Assembly: GCF_022811605.1 (NCBI RefSeq)
Contig: NZ_CP094533.1
Coordinates: 2,294,001 to 2,358,000 of the forward strand
Direction of reading: 5' to 3'
From: Agromyces soli
GTDB taxonomy: Bacteria; Actinomycetota; Actinomycetes; Actinomycetales; Microbacteriaceae
Length of the DNA: 64,000 nt
This document shows positions 17,775-27,233 of the stretch, in pieces. The notes beneath the pieces are model-generated. The model made no database searches, was not told the DNA's origin, and was given only the letters and a program-made list of their open reading frames with translations. Both the position numbers and the translations under genes were made by a program. The stretch's first letter is position 1. Every line of letters starts with the position of its first letter.

Positions 17775-17982
17775 GAAGGGGGCCGGCAGCGGGGGCAGCA
17801 GCGGGGGCGCGGAGCGGGGGCGACCGCGGGCGGCGAAGGTGAACGCCCGATATCCGTCCGCGTGTCGCTTCCAGGGTTCCCGCGAAACGGTCGTAGCTTC
17901 GCCTCAACGGGTAAATCACCTGTTCGAGTCGGCTCGTGACCGCTCGTAGGAGGATCGCCGGCCGGCGCGTGATCCGAGCGAA

Positions 17983-19386
17983 ATGCTCGGGGCGGGAGCG
18001 GTTGTGGCGTCATCGGTTACTCCTGAATCGGTCGGTCGTTCCGCTGGGCGTGCGAAGGCGCGCGACGCGGAGGCGGAGCACGAGAAGCTCGCACAGGCCG
18101 AGCGCACGTACGTCCTCGACACCTCGGTGCTGCTGAGCGATCCCCGGGCGCTCTTCAACTTCCACGAACACGCGGTGGTGCTGCCCGTGGTGGTCATCAC
18201 CGAGCTCGAGGCGAAGCGCAACGACCCCGAGATCGGCTACTTCGCACGGCAATCGCTGCGGCTGCTCGACGAGCTGCGGATCGAGCACGAGCGGCTCGAC
18301 TTCCCGATCCCGGTCGGCGAGGGCGGCTCGCTGCGCGTCGAGCTGAATCACTCGAACCCCTCGGTGCTGCCGAGCGGACTGCAGCTCGGCGACAACGACT
18401 CCCGCATCCTCGCCTGCGCGGCGAACCTCCAGGCCGACGGGGTGCCGGTGACGGTCGTCTCCAAAGACCTGCCGCTCCGGGTGAAGGCCGCCTCGATCGG
18501 CCTCGACGCGCAGGAGTACCGGCACGAGCTCGCCATCGATTCCGGCTGGAGCGGCATGGCCGAGATCACGCTCGGCTCGAACGACATGGCGCGGCTGTAC
18601 GAGCGCGAGACGCTCACGACGAGCACGGTGGAGGGGATGCCGATCAACACCGGGCTCGTGCTGCACTCGGACCGCGGATCGGCGCTCGGCCGGGTCGTGG
18701 GGGAGCGCGAGGTGCGACTCGTGCGCGGCGACCGCGAGGTGTTCGGCGTGCACGGCCGTTCGGCAGAGCAGCGGCTCGCGATCGACCTGCTGCTCGACTC
18801 GGAGGTCGGTATCCTCTCGCTCGGCGGTCGAGCGGGCACCGGCAAGTCGGCGCTCGCGCTCTGCGCCGGGCTCGAGGCGGTGCTCGAGCGCCAGCAGCAC
18901 AAGAAGATCATGGTGTTCCGCCCGCTCTACGCGGTCGGCGGCCAGGAGCTCGGGTACCTGCCCGGCGACCAGGGCGAGAAGATGAACCCGTGGGGGCAGG
19001 CGGTGTTCGACACCCTCGGCGCGCTCGTCTCGCAGAACGTGCTCGACGAGGTCGTCGAACGGGGGATCCTCGAGGTACTGCCGCTCACCCACATCCGCGG
19101 GCGTTCGCTGCACGACGCCTTCGTGATCGTCGACGAGGCGCAGTCGCTCGAACGGAACGTGCTGCTCACGGTGCTCAGCCGGATCGGTCAGAACTCGCGG
19201 GTCGTGATGACGCACGACGTCGCCCAGCGGGACAACCTGCGGGTCGGCCGGCACGACGGCGTCGCCTCGGTGATCGAGACGTTGAAGGGGCATTCGCTGT
19301 TCGGCCACATCACGCTCACCCGCAGCGAACGCAGCGCCATCGCGGCGCTCGTCTCGGAGATGCTCGACGGCAACGAGCTCGCGTAG
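17983..19386 (+). CDS. PIN-PhoH fusion (PhoH2-type RNase/RNA helicase)
   Basis: A 467-residue protein with an N-terminal PIN nuclease domain (acidic residues in [26 protein letters not shown]) and a C-terminal PhoH ATPase domain with Walker [10 protein letters not shown] and Walker [11 protein letters not shown]. PhoH2 proteins of Mycobacterium unwind and cleave RNA and can act as toxins. AGGAGG occurs at 17948-17953, but it is 29 bases from the ATG at 17983. A GTG at 18004 is the other possible start. The first 25 or so codons have weak G+C at third positions, so the true start is unsettled. Confidence 0.88.
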   Translation: MLGAGAVVASSVTPESVGRSAGRAKARDAEAEHEKLAQAERTYVLDTSVLLSDPRALFNFHEHAVVLPVVVITELEAKRNDPEIGYFARQSLRLLDELRIEHERLDFPIPVGEGGSLRVELNHSNPSVLPSGLQLGDNDSRILACAANLQADGVPVTVVSKDLPLRVKAASIGLDAQEYRHELAIDSGWSGMAEITLGSNDMARLYERETLTTSTVEGMPINTGLVLHSDRGSALGRVVGEREVRLVRGDREVFGVHGRSAEQRLAIDLLLDSEVGILSLGGRAGTGKSALALCAGLEAVLERQQHKKIMVFRPLYAVGGQELGYLPGDQGEKMNPWGQAVFDTLGALVSQNVLDEVVERGILEVLPLTHIRGRSLHDAFVIVDEAQSLERNVLLTVLSRIGQNSRVVMTHDVAQRDNLRVGRHDGVASVIETLKGHSLFGHITLTRSERSAIAALVSEMLDGNELA

Positions 19387-19399
19387 CCGGTGCGACGCG

Positions 19400-19427
19400 G
19401 CGGCCCGGGGCTTCGGCTCCGGGCCGC
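19400..19427. terminator. Stem-loop with TTCG loop between phoH and the flavoprotein gene
   Basis: GCGGCCCGG pairs perfectly with CCGGGCCGC, continued by three further pairs including one G-T, around a TTCG tetraloop. It lies between convergent stops at 19386 and 19452. Confidence 0.7.
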
Positions 19428-19451
19428 TTCGCGGGCCGGGGAGCTGGGGGA

Positions 19452-20075
19452 TCAGTACATACGATCGGCGTAGCTCGGGCCGTAGTACTCCTCGAGCGCG
19501 GCGACGGACTCGCCCGGCCGCTCGAGCGCCTGGGCGATGACGGCGCGGCGGGGCGCGGCGTCGGGCGTCCAGCTGGCGGCGTCCCAGGCCTTCGAGCGCA
19601 GGAACGCCTTCGAGCAGTGGAAGAACACCTGCTCGACGGCGACCTCGAGCACGAGCGTCGGCACGTGCCCGCGCACGGCCATCCGATCCGCATAGGGGAC
19701 GTCGCGCAGCACGCGGGCCCGGCCGTTCACGCGCAGGGTGTCGCCGCGGCCGGGGATGACGAAGACGAGCCCGACGTTCGGGTTCTCGAGCACGTTGTGG
19801 AAGCCGTCGGCGCGCCGGTTGCCCGGGCGCTCCGGGAGCGCGATCGTCGTGTCGTCCAGCACGATCGCGAAGCCGGCCGGATCACCTTTGGGGGAGACGT
19901 CGGCGGCGCCCGAGGCATCCGCCGTCGCGATGAAGCAGAGCGGGGATGCCGCGAGGAACGCCCGATCGAGTTCGTGTAGGCTCGTGCGCTCCTTCGCCTT
20001 CGCGGCCGGGAGTGGCGTGCCGACGAGGGCTTCGAGCTCGGCGCGGTCGGTGACGGGGGTGCCTCCGTGATCCAT
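19452..20075 (-). CDS. PPOX-class flavoprotein, MSMEG_1061-like
   Basis: A 207-residue split-barrel flavoprotein related to pyridoxamine 5'-phosphate oxidases. The sequence DVSPKGDPAGFA and the segment PERPGNRRADGFHNVLENP identify the MSMEG_1061 subfamily of FMN-binding proteins, whose substrate is unknown. The C-terminal half contains FFHCSKAFLRSKAWD. TAGCGT (20082-20087) lies 6 bases before the ATG, a leaderless arrangement. It is a single gene, divergent from the PadR gene at 20169. Confidence 0.87.
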   Translation of the reverse strand: MDHGGTPVTDRAELEALVGTPLPAAKAKERTSLHELDRAFLAASPLCFIATADASGAADVSPKGDPAGFAIVLDDTTIALPERPGNRRADGFHNVLENPNVGLVFVIPGRGDTLRVNGRARVLRDVPYADRMAVRGHVPTLVLEVAVEQVFFHCSKAFLRSKAWDAASWTPDAAPRRAVIAQALERPGESVAALEEYYGPSYADRMY

Positions 20076-20081
20076 GCCGCA

Positions 20082-20087
20082 ACGCTA
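20082..20087 (-). promoter_or_regulatory. -10 element TAGCGT for the PPOX-class gene
   Basis: On the minus strand TAGCGT is followed by 6 bases and the ATG at 20075. Confidence 0.45.
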
Positions 20088-20133
20088 CTCCGCTGCGCGC
20101 CCCTGCGGCCTCGATGCAGCCGTTCATTGGGCG

Positions 20134-20162
20134 TTGCCGTGCTATCTCGATATAGCTAGAGT
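20134..20162 (+). promoter_or_regulatory. Promoter and operator of the second padR gene
   Basis: TTGCCG (20134-20139) and TAGAGT (20157-20162) are 17 bases apart. The spacer contains CTATCTCGATATAG (20142-20155), a near-perfect palindrome with 12 of 14 positions symmetric. This is a typical place for PadR autoregulation. The ATG at 20169 is 6 bases past the -10. Confidence 0.65.
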
Positions 20163-20168
20163 TTGGCC

Positions 20169-20504
20169 ATGACGTCTCTCCGGATCACCGACGCCACCGT
20201 CGACGTGCTCGAGTCGCTGCTCGGCGCTGACGAAGCCATCTGGGGCCTCGCTCTCGTGAAGCGCTCCGGCCGGCCCGCGGGCACGGTCTATCCGCTGCTC
20301 GAACGGCTCGAACGGGCGGGCTGGCTCGAGTCCGAGTGGGAGGCCGACACCGATCGTCCCGGGCCGCGACGCCGGCTCTACCGCCTCACCGGCGAGGGGC
20401 GCGCGGCCGCAGCGCAGGCGATCGCGCACCGAATCGCCCGGCGAGCGGCCACCGCGGGCGTCCGCCCGGCGAGCGGGGTCGTGCGGGCCGGGGCCGTCGC
20501 GTGA
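20169..20504 (+). CDS. PadR-family transcriptional regulator
   Basis: A 111-residue winged-helix regulator with IWGLALVKRSGRPAGTVYPLLERLERAGWLESEWE as the core (helix-turn-helix and wing). The start at 20169 is set by the -10 element 6 bases upstream. A TTG at 20163 would lie only 1 base after that element. The stop overlaps the GTG of a membrane-protein gene as GTGA, the same regulator-plus-membrane-protein layout as at 9 kb. The effector is unknown. Confidence 0.9.
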   Translation: MTSLRITDATVDVLESLLGADEAIWGLALVKRSGRPAGTVYPLLERLERAGWLESEWEADTDRPGPRRRLYRLTGEGRAAAAQAIAHRIARRAATAGVRPASGVVRAGAVA

Positions 20505-21613
20505 GCGCCGAGCGCTGGCTGCGCGGGGCCCTGCTGTTGCTCCCAGACGGGCTCCGGCCGCGCTACCGGGAGGAGTGGCTCGGCTCGCTGCGCGACGCCG
20601 AGGAGCTCGACGTCCCGCGCGCCGCGATCGTTCGCGGGGCGTACCGCACCGCCCTCGGCACGCCGCGAACACCGGCGGCCTTCGCGCTCGCTCCGGCCGA
20701 GCTGGGGCTCCGCCGGCTGCGCTGGGCGGCGGCGTGGTTCGCGGCGGCGCTGGTGCTGATGAACGGCGGATGGCTCATCCCGGGCGAGCTGCTCCCGGCA
20801 CCGCTCGCGAGCGTCCTCTCGACCGGGCTCGCAGCCCTCGCCCTCGCCGCCGCCGCGTTCGGCGCGCTCTCGGCGACCATCGGCCTGCGGACGCTGCTGC
20901 CCGTGCGTCGGGCGTGGCTCGGCTGGCTGCTCGCCGCGGGGATCGCGCTCGCCGGCGCGGCGGTCGTGCTCGTCCTGCTCGGCGTGTTCGCGCTCGGCTT
21001 CGGGCTGCTGCTCGGCTTCGTCGCGGGACTCGGCGTCACCGTGATCGCGGTGGCCTGGCCGATCGCGCGCGACCCCGCCCTGCGTCGCACCGTCCCCGGC
21101 ATTCCTGCGCGGCTCGGTGTCCGGCGTTCGGCCCTGTTGGCGGCGGCGACGCTGCTCGCGGCGCTCGTCGTCGCCGTGCTGCACCTCGTCGTGTGGAACC
21201 CGATGGCGAAGGTTCCCGGCCTGGAGCTGCGCGAGATCTATGCCGAACTGGCGGCTCGCGGTGAGTTCCCGGCGGTCGGCGTCGGGTTCGCGCTCGTGTG
21301 GGCGGCGAGCTGGGCGCCGCTCGTCCTGGTGCTCCTCGCGGTCGCGACCTTCGGCAACCGCGGACCGCTGCGCAACCTCGACGAGCGCCGGGTGGCCCGC
21401 ACCGCGCTCGCCGGGCTCGCCGCGCTCGGTTTCGGGGTGTTCGTCGCGGGCTTCAGTCTCGGCATGTCGCTCGCCGACGCGTTCATGACCTCGGGCGGCG
21501 ACGCCGCGGTCAGCGGGCCTGTGCTCACGGCCGCGGCCACGGTGGCGGGCGTCGCGGCGTGCCTGCGGATCATCCCGCACACCACGGCGCCCGTCGAGGC
21601 GGCCGCCGGCTGA
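20501..21613 (+). CDS. Multi-pass membrane protein coupled to PadR
   Basis: A 370-residue hydrophobic protein. A short amphipathic N-terminus (LRPRYREEWLGSLRDAEEL) is followed by about eight membrane segments. The N-terminal segment resembles the start of other actinobacterial proteins coupled to PadR, but no clear HAAS domain is seen. It is translated from a GTG that overlaps the PadR stop. It probably acts with that regulator, by analogy with PadR/HAAS pairs. Confidence 0.8.
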   Translation: MSAERWLRGALLLLPDGLRPRYREEWLGSLRDAEELDVPRAAIVRGAYRTALGTPRTPAAFALAPAELGLRRLRWAAAWFAAALVLMNGGWLIPGELLPAPLASVLSTGLAALALAAAAFGALSATIGLRTLLPVRRAWLGWLLAAGIALAGAAVVLVLLGVFALGFGLLLGFVAGLGVTVIAVAWPIARDPALRRTVPGIPARLGVRRSALLAAATLLAALVVAVLHLVVWNPMAKVPGLELREIYAELAARGEFPAVGVGFALVWAASWAPLVLVLLAVATFGNRGPLRNLDERRVARTALAGLAALGFGVFVAGFSLGMSLADAFMTSGGDAAVSGPVLTAAATVAGVAACLRIIPHTTAPVEAAAG

Positions 21614-21653
21614 GCCGGCGCCGACCGACCCAGCCGGGCCGAGCCGGAACGAC

Positions 21654-21688
21654 GGATGCCCCGCGCCGACGAGCGGCACGGGGCATCC
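21654..21688. terminator. Stem-loop between the membrane-protein gene and fumC
   Basis: GGATGCCCCG (21654-21663) pairs with CGGGGCATCC (21679-21688); the inner GCCG/CGGC can extend the stem past single mismatched bases. It lies between convergent stops at 21613 and 21701. The outer ten bases equal those of the hairpin at 13254. Confidence 0.75.
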
Positions 21689-21700
21689 GAGGACTGAGTG

Positions 21701-23116
21701 CTACTTCGCCTGCGGCGGGCGCGTCATGGAGAGCAGGTCGAGGGCCTCGTCGAGCTGGGCCTCGCTCAGCTCACCGCGCTCCACGTAGCCGAGGTCGATG
21801 ACGGCCTCGCGCACCGTGATGCCCTTGGCCACCGAGTGCTTCGCGATCTTCGCTGCGGCCTCGTAACCGATGAGCTTGTTCAGCGGGGTCACGATCGACG
21901 GCGACATGCCGGCGAGGGCGGTCGCGCGCTCGGTGTTCGCCTGCAGTCCGTCGACGGTCTTGTCGGCGAGCACGCGCACCGAGTTCGAGAGCAGCCGGAT
22001 CGACTCGAGCAGTGCGGTGCCCATCACCGGGATCTGCACGTTGAGCTCGAACGAGCCCGAGGCGCCGCCCCAGGCGACGGTCGCGTCGTTGCCGATGACG
22101 CGCGCGCAGACCATGAGCACGGCCTCCGGGACGACGGGGTTCACCTTGCCCGGCATGATCGAGGAGCCCGGCTGCAGGTCGGGGATGTGCAGCTCGCCGA
22201 GGCCGGTGTTCGGGCCGGAGCCCATCCAGCGCAGGTCGTTGCAGATCTTGGTGAGGCTCACCGCGATGGTGCGCAGCGCGCCCGAGGCGTCGACGAGGCC
22301 GTCGCGGTTCGCCTGCGCCTCGAAGTGGTCGGCGGCCTCCGTGATCGGCAGCTCGGTCTCCTGCTGGAGGAGCTCGATGACGAGCTGCGGGAAGCCCGCG
22401 GGGGTGTTGATGCCGGTGCCGACGGCGGTGCCACCGAGCGGGACCTCCGCGACGCGGGGGAGTGCCGTGCGCACGCGCTCGATGCCGAGCCGGATCTGGC
22501 GGGCGTAGCCGCCGAACTCCTGGCCGAGGGTCACCGGCGTGGCGTCCATCAGGTGCGTGCGGCCGGCCTTCACGACCCCGGCCCACTCGGCGGCCTTCGC
22601 CTCGAGGGACACGGCGAGGTGGTCGAGCGAGGGGATGAGCTCGTCGATGAGCGCGGCCGTGACGGCGATGTGCACCGAGGTCGGGAACACGTCGTTCGAG
22701 GACTGCGAGGCGTTGATGTGGTCGTTCGGGTGCACCGGGCGGCCGAGCTTCTCGGTCGCGAGCGTGGCGAGCACCTCGTTCATGTTCATGTTTGAGCTCG
22801 TGCCAGAGCCGGTCTGGTAGACGTCGACCGGGAAGTGCTCGACGAAGCCGTGACGGCCGGCGATGACCTCGTCGGCGGCGGCGACGATCGCCTCGGCGAG
22901 GTCCTGCTCGAGCACGCCGAGCTTCGCGTTGGCCTGGGCGGCCGACTTCTTGATGCGGGCGAGCGCGGCGATCTGCGCGGGCTCGAGGCCGCTGCCGGAG
23001 ATCGGGAAGTTCTCGACGGCGCGCTGCGTCTGGGCGCGGTACAGGGCCTTCGCGGGAACCCTCACCTCACCCATCGTGTCGTGCTCGATGCGGTAGTCGG
23101 CGGCGTTGTCCACCAC
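21701..23116 (-). CDS. fumC: Class II fumarate hydratase
   Basis: Interconverts fumarate and malate in the TCA cycle as a cytosolic tetramer. It has 471 residues. The signature loop [11 protein letters not shown] is intact, with [16 protein letters not shown] and [14 protein letters not shown] from the other conserved regions. A start at GTG 23116 gives [18 protein letters not shown], the usual fumarase N-terminus. It lies 70 bases after the carbonic anhydrase stop and is probably the last gene of the xseA-to-fumC run. Confidence 0.96.
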   Translation of the reverse strand: MVDNAADYRIEHDTMGEVRVPAKALYRAQTQRAVENFPISGSGLEPAQIAALARIKKSAAQANAKLGVLEQDLAEAIVAAADEVIAGRHGFVEHFPVDVYQTGSGTSSNMNMNEVLATLATEKLGRPVHPNDHINASQSSNDVFPTSVHIAVTAALIDELIPSLDHLAVSLEAKAAEWAGVVKAGRTHLMDATPVTLGQEFGGYARQIRLGIERVRTALPRVAEVPLGGTAVGTGINTPAGFPQLVIELLQQETELPITEAADHFEAQANRDGLVDASGALRTIAVSLTKICNDLRWMGSGPNTGLGELHIPDLQPGSSIMPGKVNPVVPEAVLMVCARVIGNDATVAWGGASGSFELNVQIPVMGTALLESIRLLSNSVRVLADKTVDGLQANTERATALAGMSPSIVTPLNKLIGYEAAAKIAKHSVAKGITVREAVIDLGYVERGELSEAQLDEALDLLSMTRPPQAK

Positions 23117-23186
23117 GATGTGTTTCCCTTTCGATCGGCGATGCCGGACGCTCCGGCGGGGCCCGGCTGGCGGCTGGCGTCGGCGG

Positions 23187-23834
23187 TCAGACCGCGCCGA
23201 CGACGATGTCGGTCTCGACCCGGCCCTCGAGGAGCCGGTAGTTCGCGCCGACGATAGCCAGCGTACCCGCTGCGATCGCGTCGCTGATCATCTCGGAGGA
23301 CTCGACGAGGCCGGTGACGGTGTTGCGGAGGTGCTCGCGACCGACGTACCCCGCGTCGATGCGCGCGGGCTCGAGCGGGGCATCCGGCCCGACGCCGGCG
23401 ACCTTGCGCACGGCCGGGACGATCTTCGACACCAGCCCGCCGATGTAGGAGGGCAGCGGCGCCGCGTCGGCGGCCTGCGAGTCGATCGCGGCGCGCACGG
23501 CGCCGCACTCGTCGTGGGCGAGCACGAGCACGAGCGGCACGTTCAGCACGCCCACCGCGTACTCGAGCGAGCCGAGGGCCGAGTCGGAGACGACCTGGCC
23601 CGCGTTCCGCACGACGAAGGCGTCGCCGAGGCCGACGTCGAAGATGATCTCCGCCGCGAGGCGCGAGTCGCTGCAGCCGAAGATCGCGACGAGCGGGCGC
23701 TGGGCGTGCGCGAGCGAGGCGCGGCGCTCGACGTCCTGACGCGGATGCAGCGGGGCGCCGGAGACGAACCGGGCGTTGCCGTCGCGCAGTTCCCGCCAGG
23801 TGTCGGCGGGCGTCTTCGGGGTGGAGCTCTTCAC
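23187..23834 (-). CDS. Beta-class carbonic anhydrase
   Basis: Hydrates carbon dioxide to bicarbonate. The zinc ligands are visible as CSDSR (Cys and the Asp/Arg dyad) and AHDECGAV (His and Cys). The GTG at 23834 (215 residues) follows GAGAGGA by 7 bases. A GTG at 23876 that overlaps the DUF4245 stop as GTGA is the alternative and adds 14 residues without homology signal. Bicarbonate supply next to fumarase suits anaplerotic metabolism, but that link is only positional. Confidence 0.92.
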   Translation of the reverse strand: MKSSTPKTPADTWRELRDGNARFVSGAPLHPRQDVERRASLAHAQRPLVAIFGCSDSRLAAEIIFDVGLGDAFVVRNAGQVVSDSALGSLEYAVGVLNVPLVLVLAHDECGAVRAAIDSQAADAAPLPSYIGGLVSKIVPAVRKVAGVGPDAPLEPARIDAGYVGREHLRNTVTGLVESSEMISDAIAAGTLAIVGANYRLLEGRVETDIVVGAV

Positions 23835-23872
23835 GGAGGGATCCTCTCGTTCGGTGGCGGTCGCCGGCTCGG

Positions 23873-24529
23873 TCACTCGGAGCCGGCGGAGCCGTGGGCC
23901 GTGATGGTCGGCGCGAGCGCCGTGGCCAGTTCGGCGAACTCCTCGGGCGAGGCGGTGCCGATCAGGATGATGGTCTGCTCGCCGGCCTCGGCGACGAGCC
24001 CGTAGCGGGCGTTGCCGACATCGGCGTCGCTCGTGCGGTTGTCGTACACCGTCCAGTCGACGCCGGCGATCTCGGTCGTGCCGACGGGCAGGGTGCGGGC
24101 GAGCTGCGTCGAGACCCAGCTCGGATTCGCACCGACCGCCTGCGACATGCCGATGTACTCGTCGCCGGGCGTGAGGTAGCCGACGTACCAGGCGGTGACC
24201 TGGTCGGCCTTGCTGGTGCGGATCTCGGCGGCGTTCGCGCGCCAGCCCTCCGGCAGCACGGGCACGGCGAGGTCGTTCGAGAACGCGGGCTGCGCCTGCT
24301 CGGCCACGGCCGGAACGTCGACGTCGCGCTCGATCGCGGTGTTGCTGCGGGGCACGATGAGCACGATGAAGAGCATCAGGCCGAGGCTCGCCACGAGCGC
24401 GAGCACGAGGTTGCGCAGCGTCTGGCGCTGGCGGTGCTTGCGGGAGTTCTCGGCCTTGCGGGCGGCGGTCTCCTCCGGCGTCTCCGGACGGCCGAGCTCG
24501 GCGACGACCCGCGGGGTGCGCTCGGCCAT
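23873..24529 (-). CDS. DUF4245 membrane-anchored protein
   Basis: A 218-residue protein: a cytosolic N-terminus rich in charged residues (SRKHRQRQTLRN), one membrane helix (LVLALVASLGLMLFIVLIV) and an extracytoplasmic domain with DVDVPAVAEQAQ and PEGWRANAAEIR, which match DUF4245. Function unknown; the family commonly lies by xseA/xseB in actinobacteria. Its ATG overlaps the xseB stop by one base (TGATG), and its stop overlaps a possible start of the carbonic anhydrase. Confidence 0.85.
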   Translation of the reverse strand: MAERTPRVVAELGRPETPEETAARKAENSRKHRQRQTLRNLVLALVASLGLMLFIVLIVPRSNTAIERDVDVPAVAEQAQPAFSNDLAVPVLPEGWRANAAEIRTSKADQVTAWYVGYLTPGDEYIGMSQAVGANPSWVSTQLARTLPVGTTEIAGVDWTVYDNRTSDADVGNARYGLVAEAGEQTIILIGTASPEEFAELATALAPTITAHGSAGSE

Positions 24530-24786
24530 CAGGCCCCGCCCTCCGCGGTGGACGCGGCGGATGCCTCGGCGCCCGCTCCGGCGCGGGCGGCGTCGAGCCG
24601 GGCCTTCGCGCCGATCAGCCACTCCTCGCAGCGCGCCGCGAGGGCCTCGCCGCGCTCCCACAGCGCGAGCGACTGCTCGAGCGTCGCGGAGCCCTGCTCG
24701 AGTTCGGCGACCACGCGCACGAGCTCGTCGCGCGCCTGCTCGTAGCTGAGCTCGGCGATGTCGGGGGAGGAGGGCATGTCCGCCAT
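24529..24786 (-). CDS. xseB: Exodeoxyribonuclease VII small subunit
   Basis: The small helical subunit of exonuclease VII, 85 residues, with [20 protein letters not shown] and [22 protein letters not shown], the family's two-helix motif. Several small subunits bind each XseA. The ATG at 24786 begins one base after the xseA stop; an ATG at 24777 is also possible. The Ala-rich C-terminal tail is likely disordered. Confidence 0.93.
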   Translation of the reverse strand: MADMPSSPDIAELSYEQARDELVRVVAELEQGSATLEQSLALWERGEALAARCEEWLIGAKARLDAARAGAGAEASAASTAEGGA

Positions 24787-24787
24787 T

Positions 24788-26023
24788 CTATTCGCCGCGA
24801 CCGGCGGCATCCGGCGCGGCCCCCTCGGAGACCGCGGCGACCGTGCCCTCGGCGAGGGTGAGCGTGAGCCGGGCGCCCGCGGGGGCAGCAGCGGGGGCGC
24901 GCACGACGTGCCCGTCCGCGCCCTGCACGATCGCGTAGCCGCGGTCGAGGGTGGCCTGCGGGGAGAGGGCGCGAAGGTGCCCGCGGAGCTCCCCGAGGCG
25001 GTGCCCCTGCCGTTCGACGAGGCGGTCGACGAGTTCGGTGCCGCGGGCGACCCAGCGGGTGAGTTCCTCGGCGCGGCGGTCGACGATCCAGCCGCCGTCG
25101 GCGAGCGAGGGCCGGGAGCGCAGGTGCCCGATGCGGTCGATCTCGTGGGCGAGGAAGCCCTGCAGGCGCATCGTCAGGCGGGAGCGCGCCTGCCCCACCC
25201 GGGCGAGCTCCTCGGCGACGTCGGGCACGACGCGCTTCGCGGCATCCGTCGGCGTCGAGGCGCGGAGATCGGCGACCTCGTCGAGGAGCGGCCGGTCGGC
25301 CTCGTGGCCGATCGCGCTCACGATCGGCGTCGTGGCCGCCGCCGCGGCGCGCACCACGCGCTCGTCGCTGAACGGCAGCAGGTTCTGGAAGTCGCCGCCG
25401 CCGCGGGCCACGATGATGACCTCGACCTCGGGGTCGGCGTCGAGGCGCTCGATCGCGCGGGTGACCTCGCCCACGGCACGATCGCCCTGCACCGCGGCGT
25501 GCACCACGCGGAAGTCGACCGCGGGCCAGCGCAGCCGGGCGTTGCGCAGCACGTCCTTCTCTGCGTCGGAGTCCTTGCCGGTCACGAGCCCGACGACGCC
25601 GGGAAGGAAGGGCAGCCGGCGCTTGCGTTCGAGCGCGAACAGCCCCTCGGCGGCGAGCTGGGCGCGCAGGCGCTCGAGCCGTTCGAGCAGGTCGCCGAGG
25701 CCGACGTGCTTCAGCTCGAAGACCTGGAAGGTGAGGCTGCCGCCCTTCACCCACCAGTTCGGCTTGACCAGCGCGACGACCCGGTCGCCCTGTTTGAAGT
25801 CCTCGGACAGGCGGGCCTTCACGCTCGACCAGAGCGTGAACGACACCGTGGCGGCCTGGTCGAGGTCCTTGAGCTTGCCGTAGACGTTGCCGGCGGAGAC
25901 GCCCCACTGGGTGATCTCGCCCTCGACCCACACCGTTCCGAGCCGGTCGATCCACTCCTTGACCTTCGTGGAGAGGAGCGCGACGGGCCAGGGCTCGTCT
26001 CGCGTCGCCGGCGTCTGCGTCAC
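24788..26023 (-). CDS. xseA: Exodeoxyribonuclease VII large subunit
   Basis: Catalytic subunit that degrades single-stranded DNA from both ends. It has 411 residues: an N-terminal OB-fold ([16 protein letters not shown]), a catalytic domain with [15 protein letters not shown] and [17 protein letters not shown], and a coiled-coil C-terminus with DRGYAIV. The GTG start has GGGAGG 5 bases upstream. Divergent from ispH with a 47-bp gap. First gene of the run xseA-xseB-DUF4245-carbonic anhydrase-fumC. Confidence 0.95.
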   Translation of the reverse strand: MTQTPATRDEPWPVALLSTKVKEWIDRLGTVWVEGEITQWGVSAGNVYGKLKDLDQAATVSFTLWSSVKARLSEDFKQGDRVVALVKPNWWVKGGSLTFQVFELKHVGLGDLLERLERLRAQLAAEGLFALERKRRLPFLPGVVGLVTGKDSDAEKDVLRNARLRWPAVDFRVVHAAVQGDRAVGEVTRAIERLDADPEVEVIIVARGGGDFQNLLPFSDERVVRAAAAATTPIVSAIGHEADRPLLDEVADLRASTPTDAAKRVVPDVAEELARVGQARSRLTMRLQGFLAHEIDRIGHLRSRPSLADGGWIVDRRAEELTRWVARGTELVDRLVERQGHRLGELRGHLRALSPQATLDRGYAIVQGADGHVVRAPAAAPAGARLTLTLAEGTVAAVSEGAAPDAAGRGE

Positions 26024-26057
26024 TCTGCCTCCCGGGAGCTCGTCAGCCTGGGCCCCG

Positions 26058-26063
26058 TAGGAT
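26058..26063 (+). promoter_or_regulatory. -10 element TAGGAT for ispH
   Basis: TAGGAT overlaps the ATG at 26062 and lies 7 bases before the GTG at 26071. Because an ATG inside the -10 cannot be transcribed, the GTG is the likely start. Confidence 0.55.
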
Positions 26064-26070
26064 GGACATC

Positions 26071-27150
26071 GTGACGAGCTCGATTGATGCCCCGCGGGTC
26101 GGCCTCGGCATGCCGAGGATTCCGAGCGTGCGAGGCCGGCTCAAGGATATCCCCGCCGGCCGACCCAAGCGCGTGCTGCTCGCCGCGCCCCGCGGCTACT
26201 GCGCCGGCGTCGACCGCGCCGTGATCGCCGTCGAGAAGGCGCTCGAGCACTACGGCGCGCCCGTCTACGTGCGCAAGCAGATCGTGCACAACATCCACGT
26301 CGTGACCGAGCTCGAGAAGCAGGGCGCGATCTTCGTCGACGAGGTCGACGAGGTGCCCGAGGGCGCGCACATCGTGTTCAGCGCGCACGGCGTCTCGCCC
26401 GCAGTGGTCAACGCCGCGGCCGACCGCGGCCTGCACGCGATCGACGCGACGTGCCCGCTCGTCACGAAGGTGCACCGCGAGGCCGTGCGCTTCGCCCGCG
26501 ACGACTTCGAGATCCTGCTGATCGGCCACGAGGGCCACGAAGAGGTCGAGGGCACGGCGGGCGAGGCGCCCGACCACGTCACGCTCGTGAACAGCCCCGA
26601 CGACGTGCCCGACATCGAGGTGCGCGACCCCGACAAGGTCGTGTGGCTCTCGCAGACGACGCTCTCGGTCGACGAGACGATGGAGACGGTGCGGCGACTG
26701 CGCGAGCGGTTCCCGAACCTGCAGGACCCTCCGTCCGACGACATCTGCTACGCGACGCAGAACCGCCAGGTCGCGATCAAGAAGGTCGCCGCCGAGGCGG
26801 AGCTCGTGATCGTGGTCGGCTCGGCGAACTCGTCCAACAGCGTTCGCCTCGTCGAGGTCGCGCTGGAGAACGGCGCCAAGGCCGCCTACCGCGTCGACTA
26901 CTCGAGCGAGATCCGGCAGGAGTGGCTCGACGGGGTCGCCACGGTCGGCGTCACGAGCGGCGCCTCCGTGCCGGAGGGGCTCGTCAAAGAGGTGCTCCTC
27001 GAGCTCGCCGACGCGGGCTACGGCGAGGTCGCCGAGGTGAAGACGGCCGAGGAAGACCTCATGTTCTCGCTGCCGAAGGAGCTCCGCAAAGATCTGGCGG
27101 GAAATCGGGATGCGCGCGCCCTCGGCGGGCGCACGCGCGCCAACGGCTGA
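26071..27150 (+). CDS. ispH: 4-hydroxy-3-methylbut-2-enyl diphosphate reductase
   Basis: Last enzyme of the non-mevalonate isoprenoid pathway, making IPP and DMAPP with an iron-sulfur cluster. The three cluster cysteines are in PRGYCAGV (Cys44), DATCPLV and [11 protein letters not shown]. The substrate motifs SAHGVSP and [10 protein letters not shown] are present, and the active-site SxN is SANSSNS. It has 359 residues from the GTG chosen above. A C-terminal 25-residue basic tail extends past the domain. Confidence 0.96.
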   Translation: MTSSIDAPRVGLGMPRIPSVRGRLKDIPAGRPKRVLLAAPRGYCAGVDRAVIAVEKALEHYGAPVYVRKQIVHNIHVVTELEKQGAIFVDEVDEVPEGAHIVFSAHGVSPAVVNAAADRGLHAIDATCPLVTKVHREAVRFARDDFEILLIGHEGHEEVEGTAGEAPDHVTLVNSPDDVPDIEVRDPDKVVWLSQTTLSVDETMETVRRLRERFPNLQDPPSDDICYATQNRQVAIKKVAAEAELVIVVGSANSSNSVRLVEVALENGAKAAYRVDYSSEIRQEWLDGVATVGVTSGASVPEGLVKEVLLELADAGYGEVAEVKTAEEDLMFSLPKELRKDLAGNRDARALGGRTRANG

Positions 27151-27197
27151 GCGCATGCGGCGGCCGGTCCGCTCCGCTTCGCCTCGGGCGAACAGGA

Positions 27198-27226
27198 TTG
27201 GAGTGAGCGCTCACTCAGCGTAGGCT
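27198..27226 (+). promoter_or_regulatory. tetR-ABC exporter promoter with 16-bp palindromic operator
   Basis: TTGGAG (27198-27203) and TAGGCT (27221-27226) are 17 bases apart. The perfect palindrome GAGTGAGCGCTCACTC (27201-27216) overlaps the -35 and spacer and is the obvious site for the TetR product. The GTG at 27234 starts 7 bases past the -10. Confidence 0.7.
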
Positions 27227-27233
27227 CCCGCTC

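Noticed and set aside
26062..26070. ATG at 26062 as the ispH start
   Set aside because: It overlaps the TAGGAT -10 hexamer, so it would not be in the transcript; the GTG at 26071 fits.
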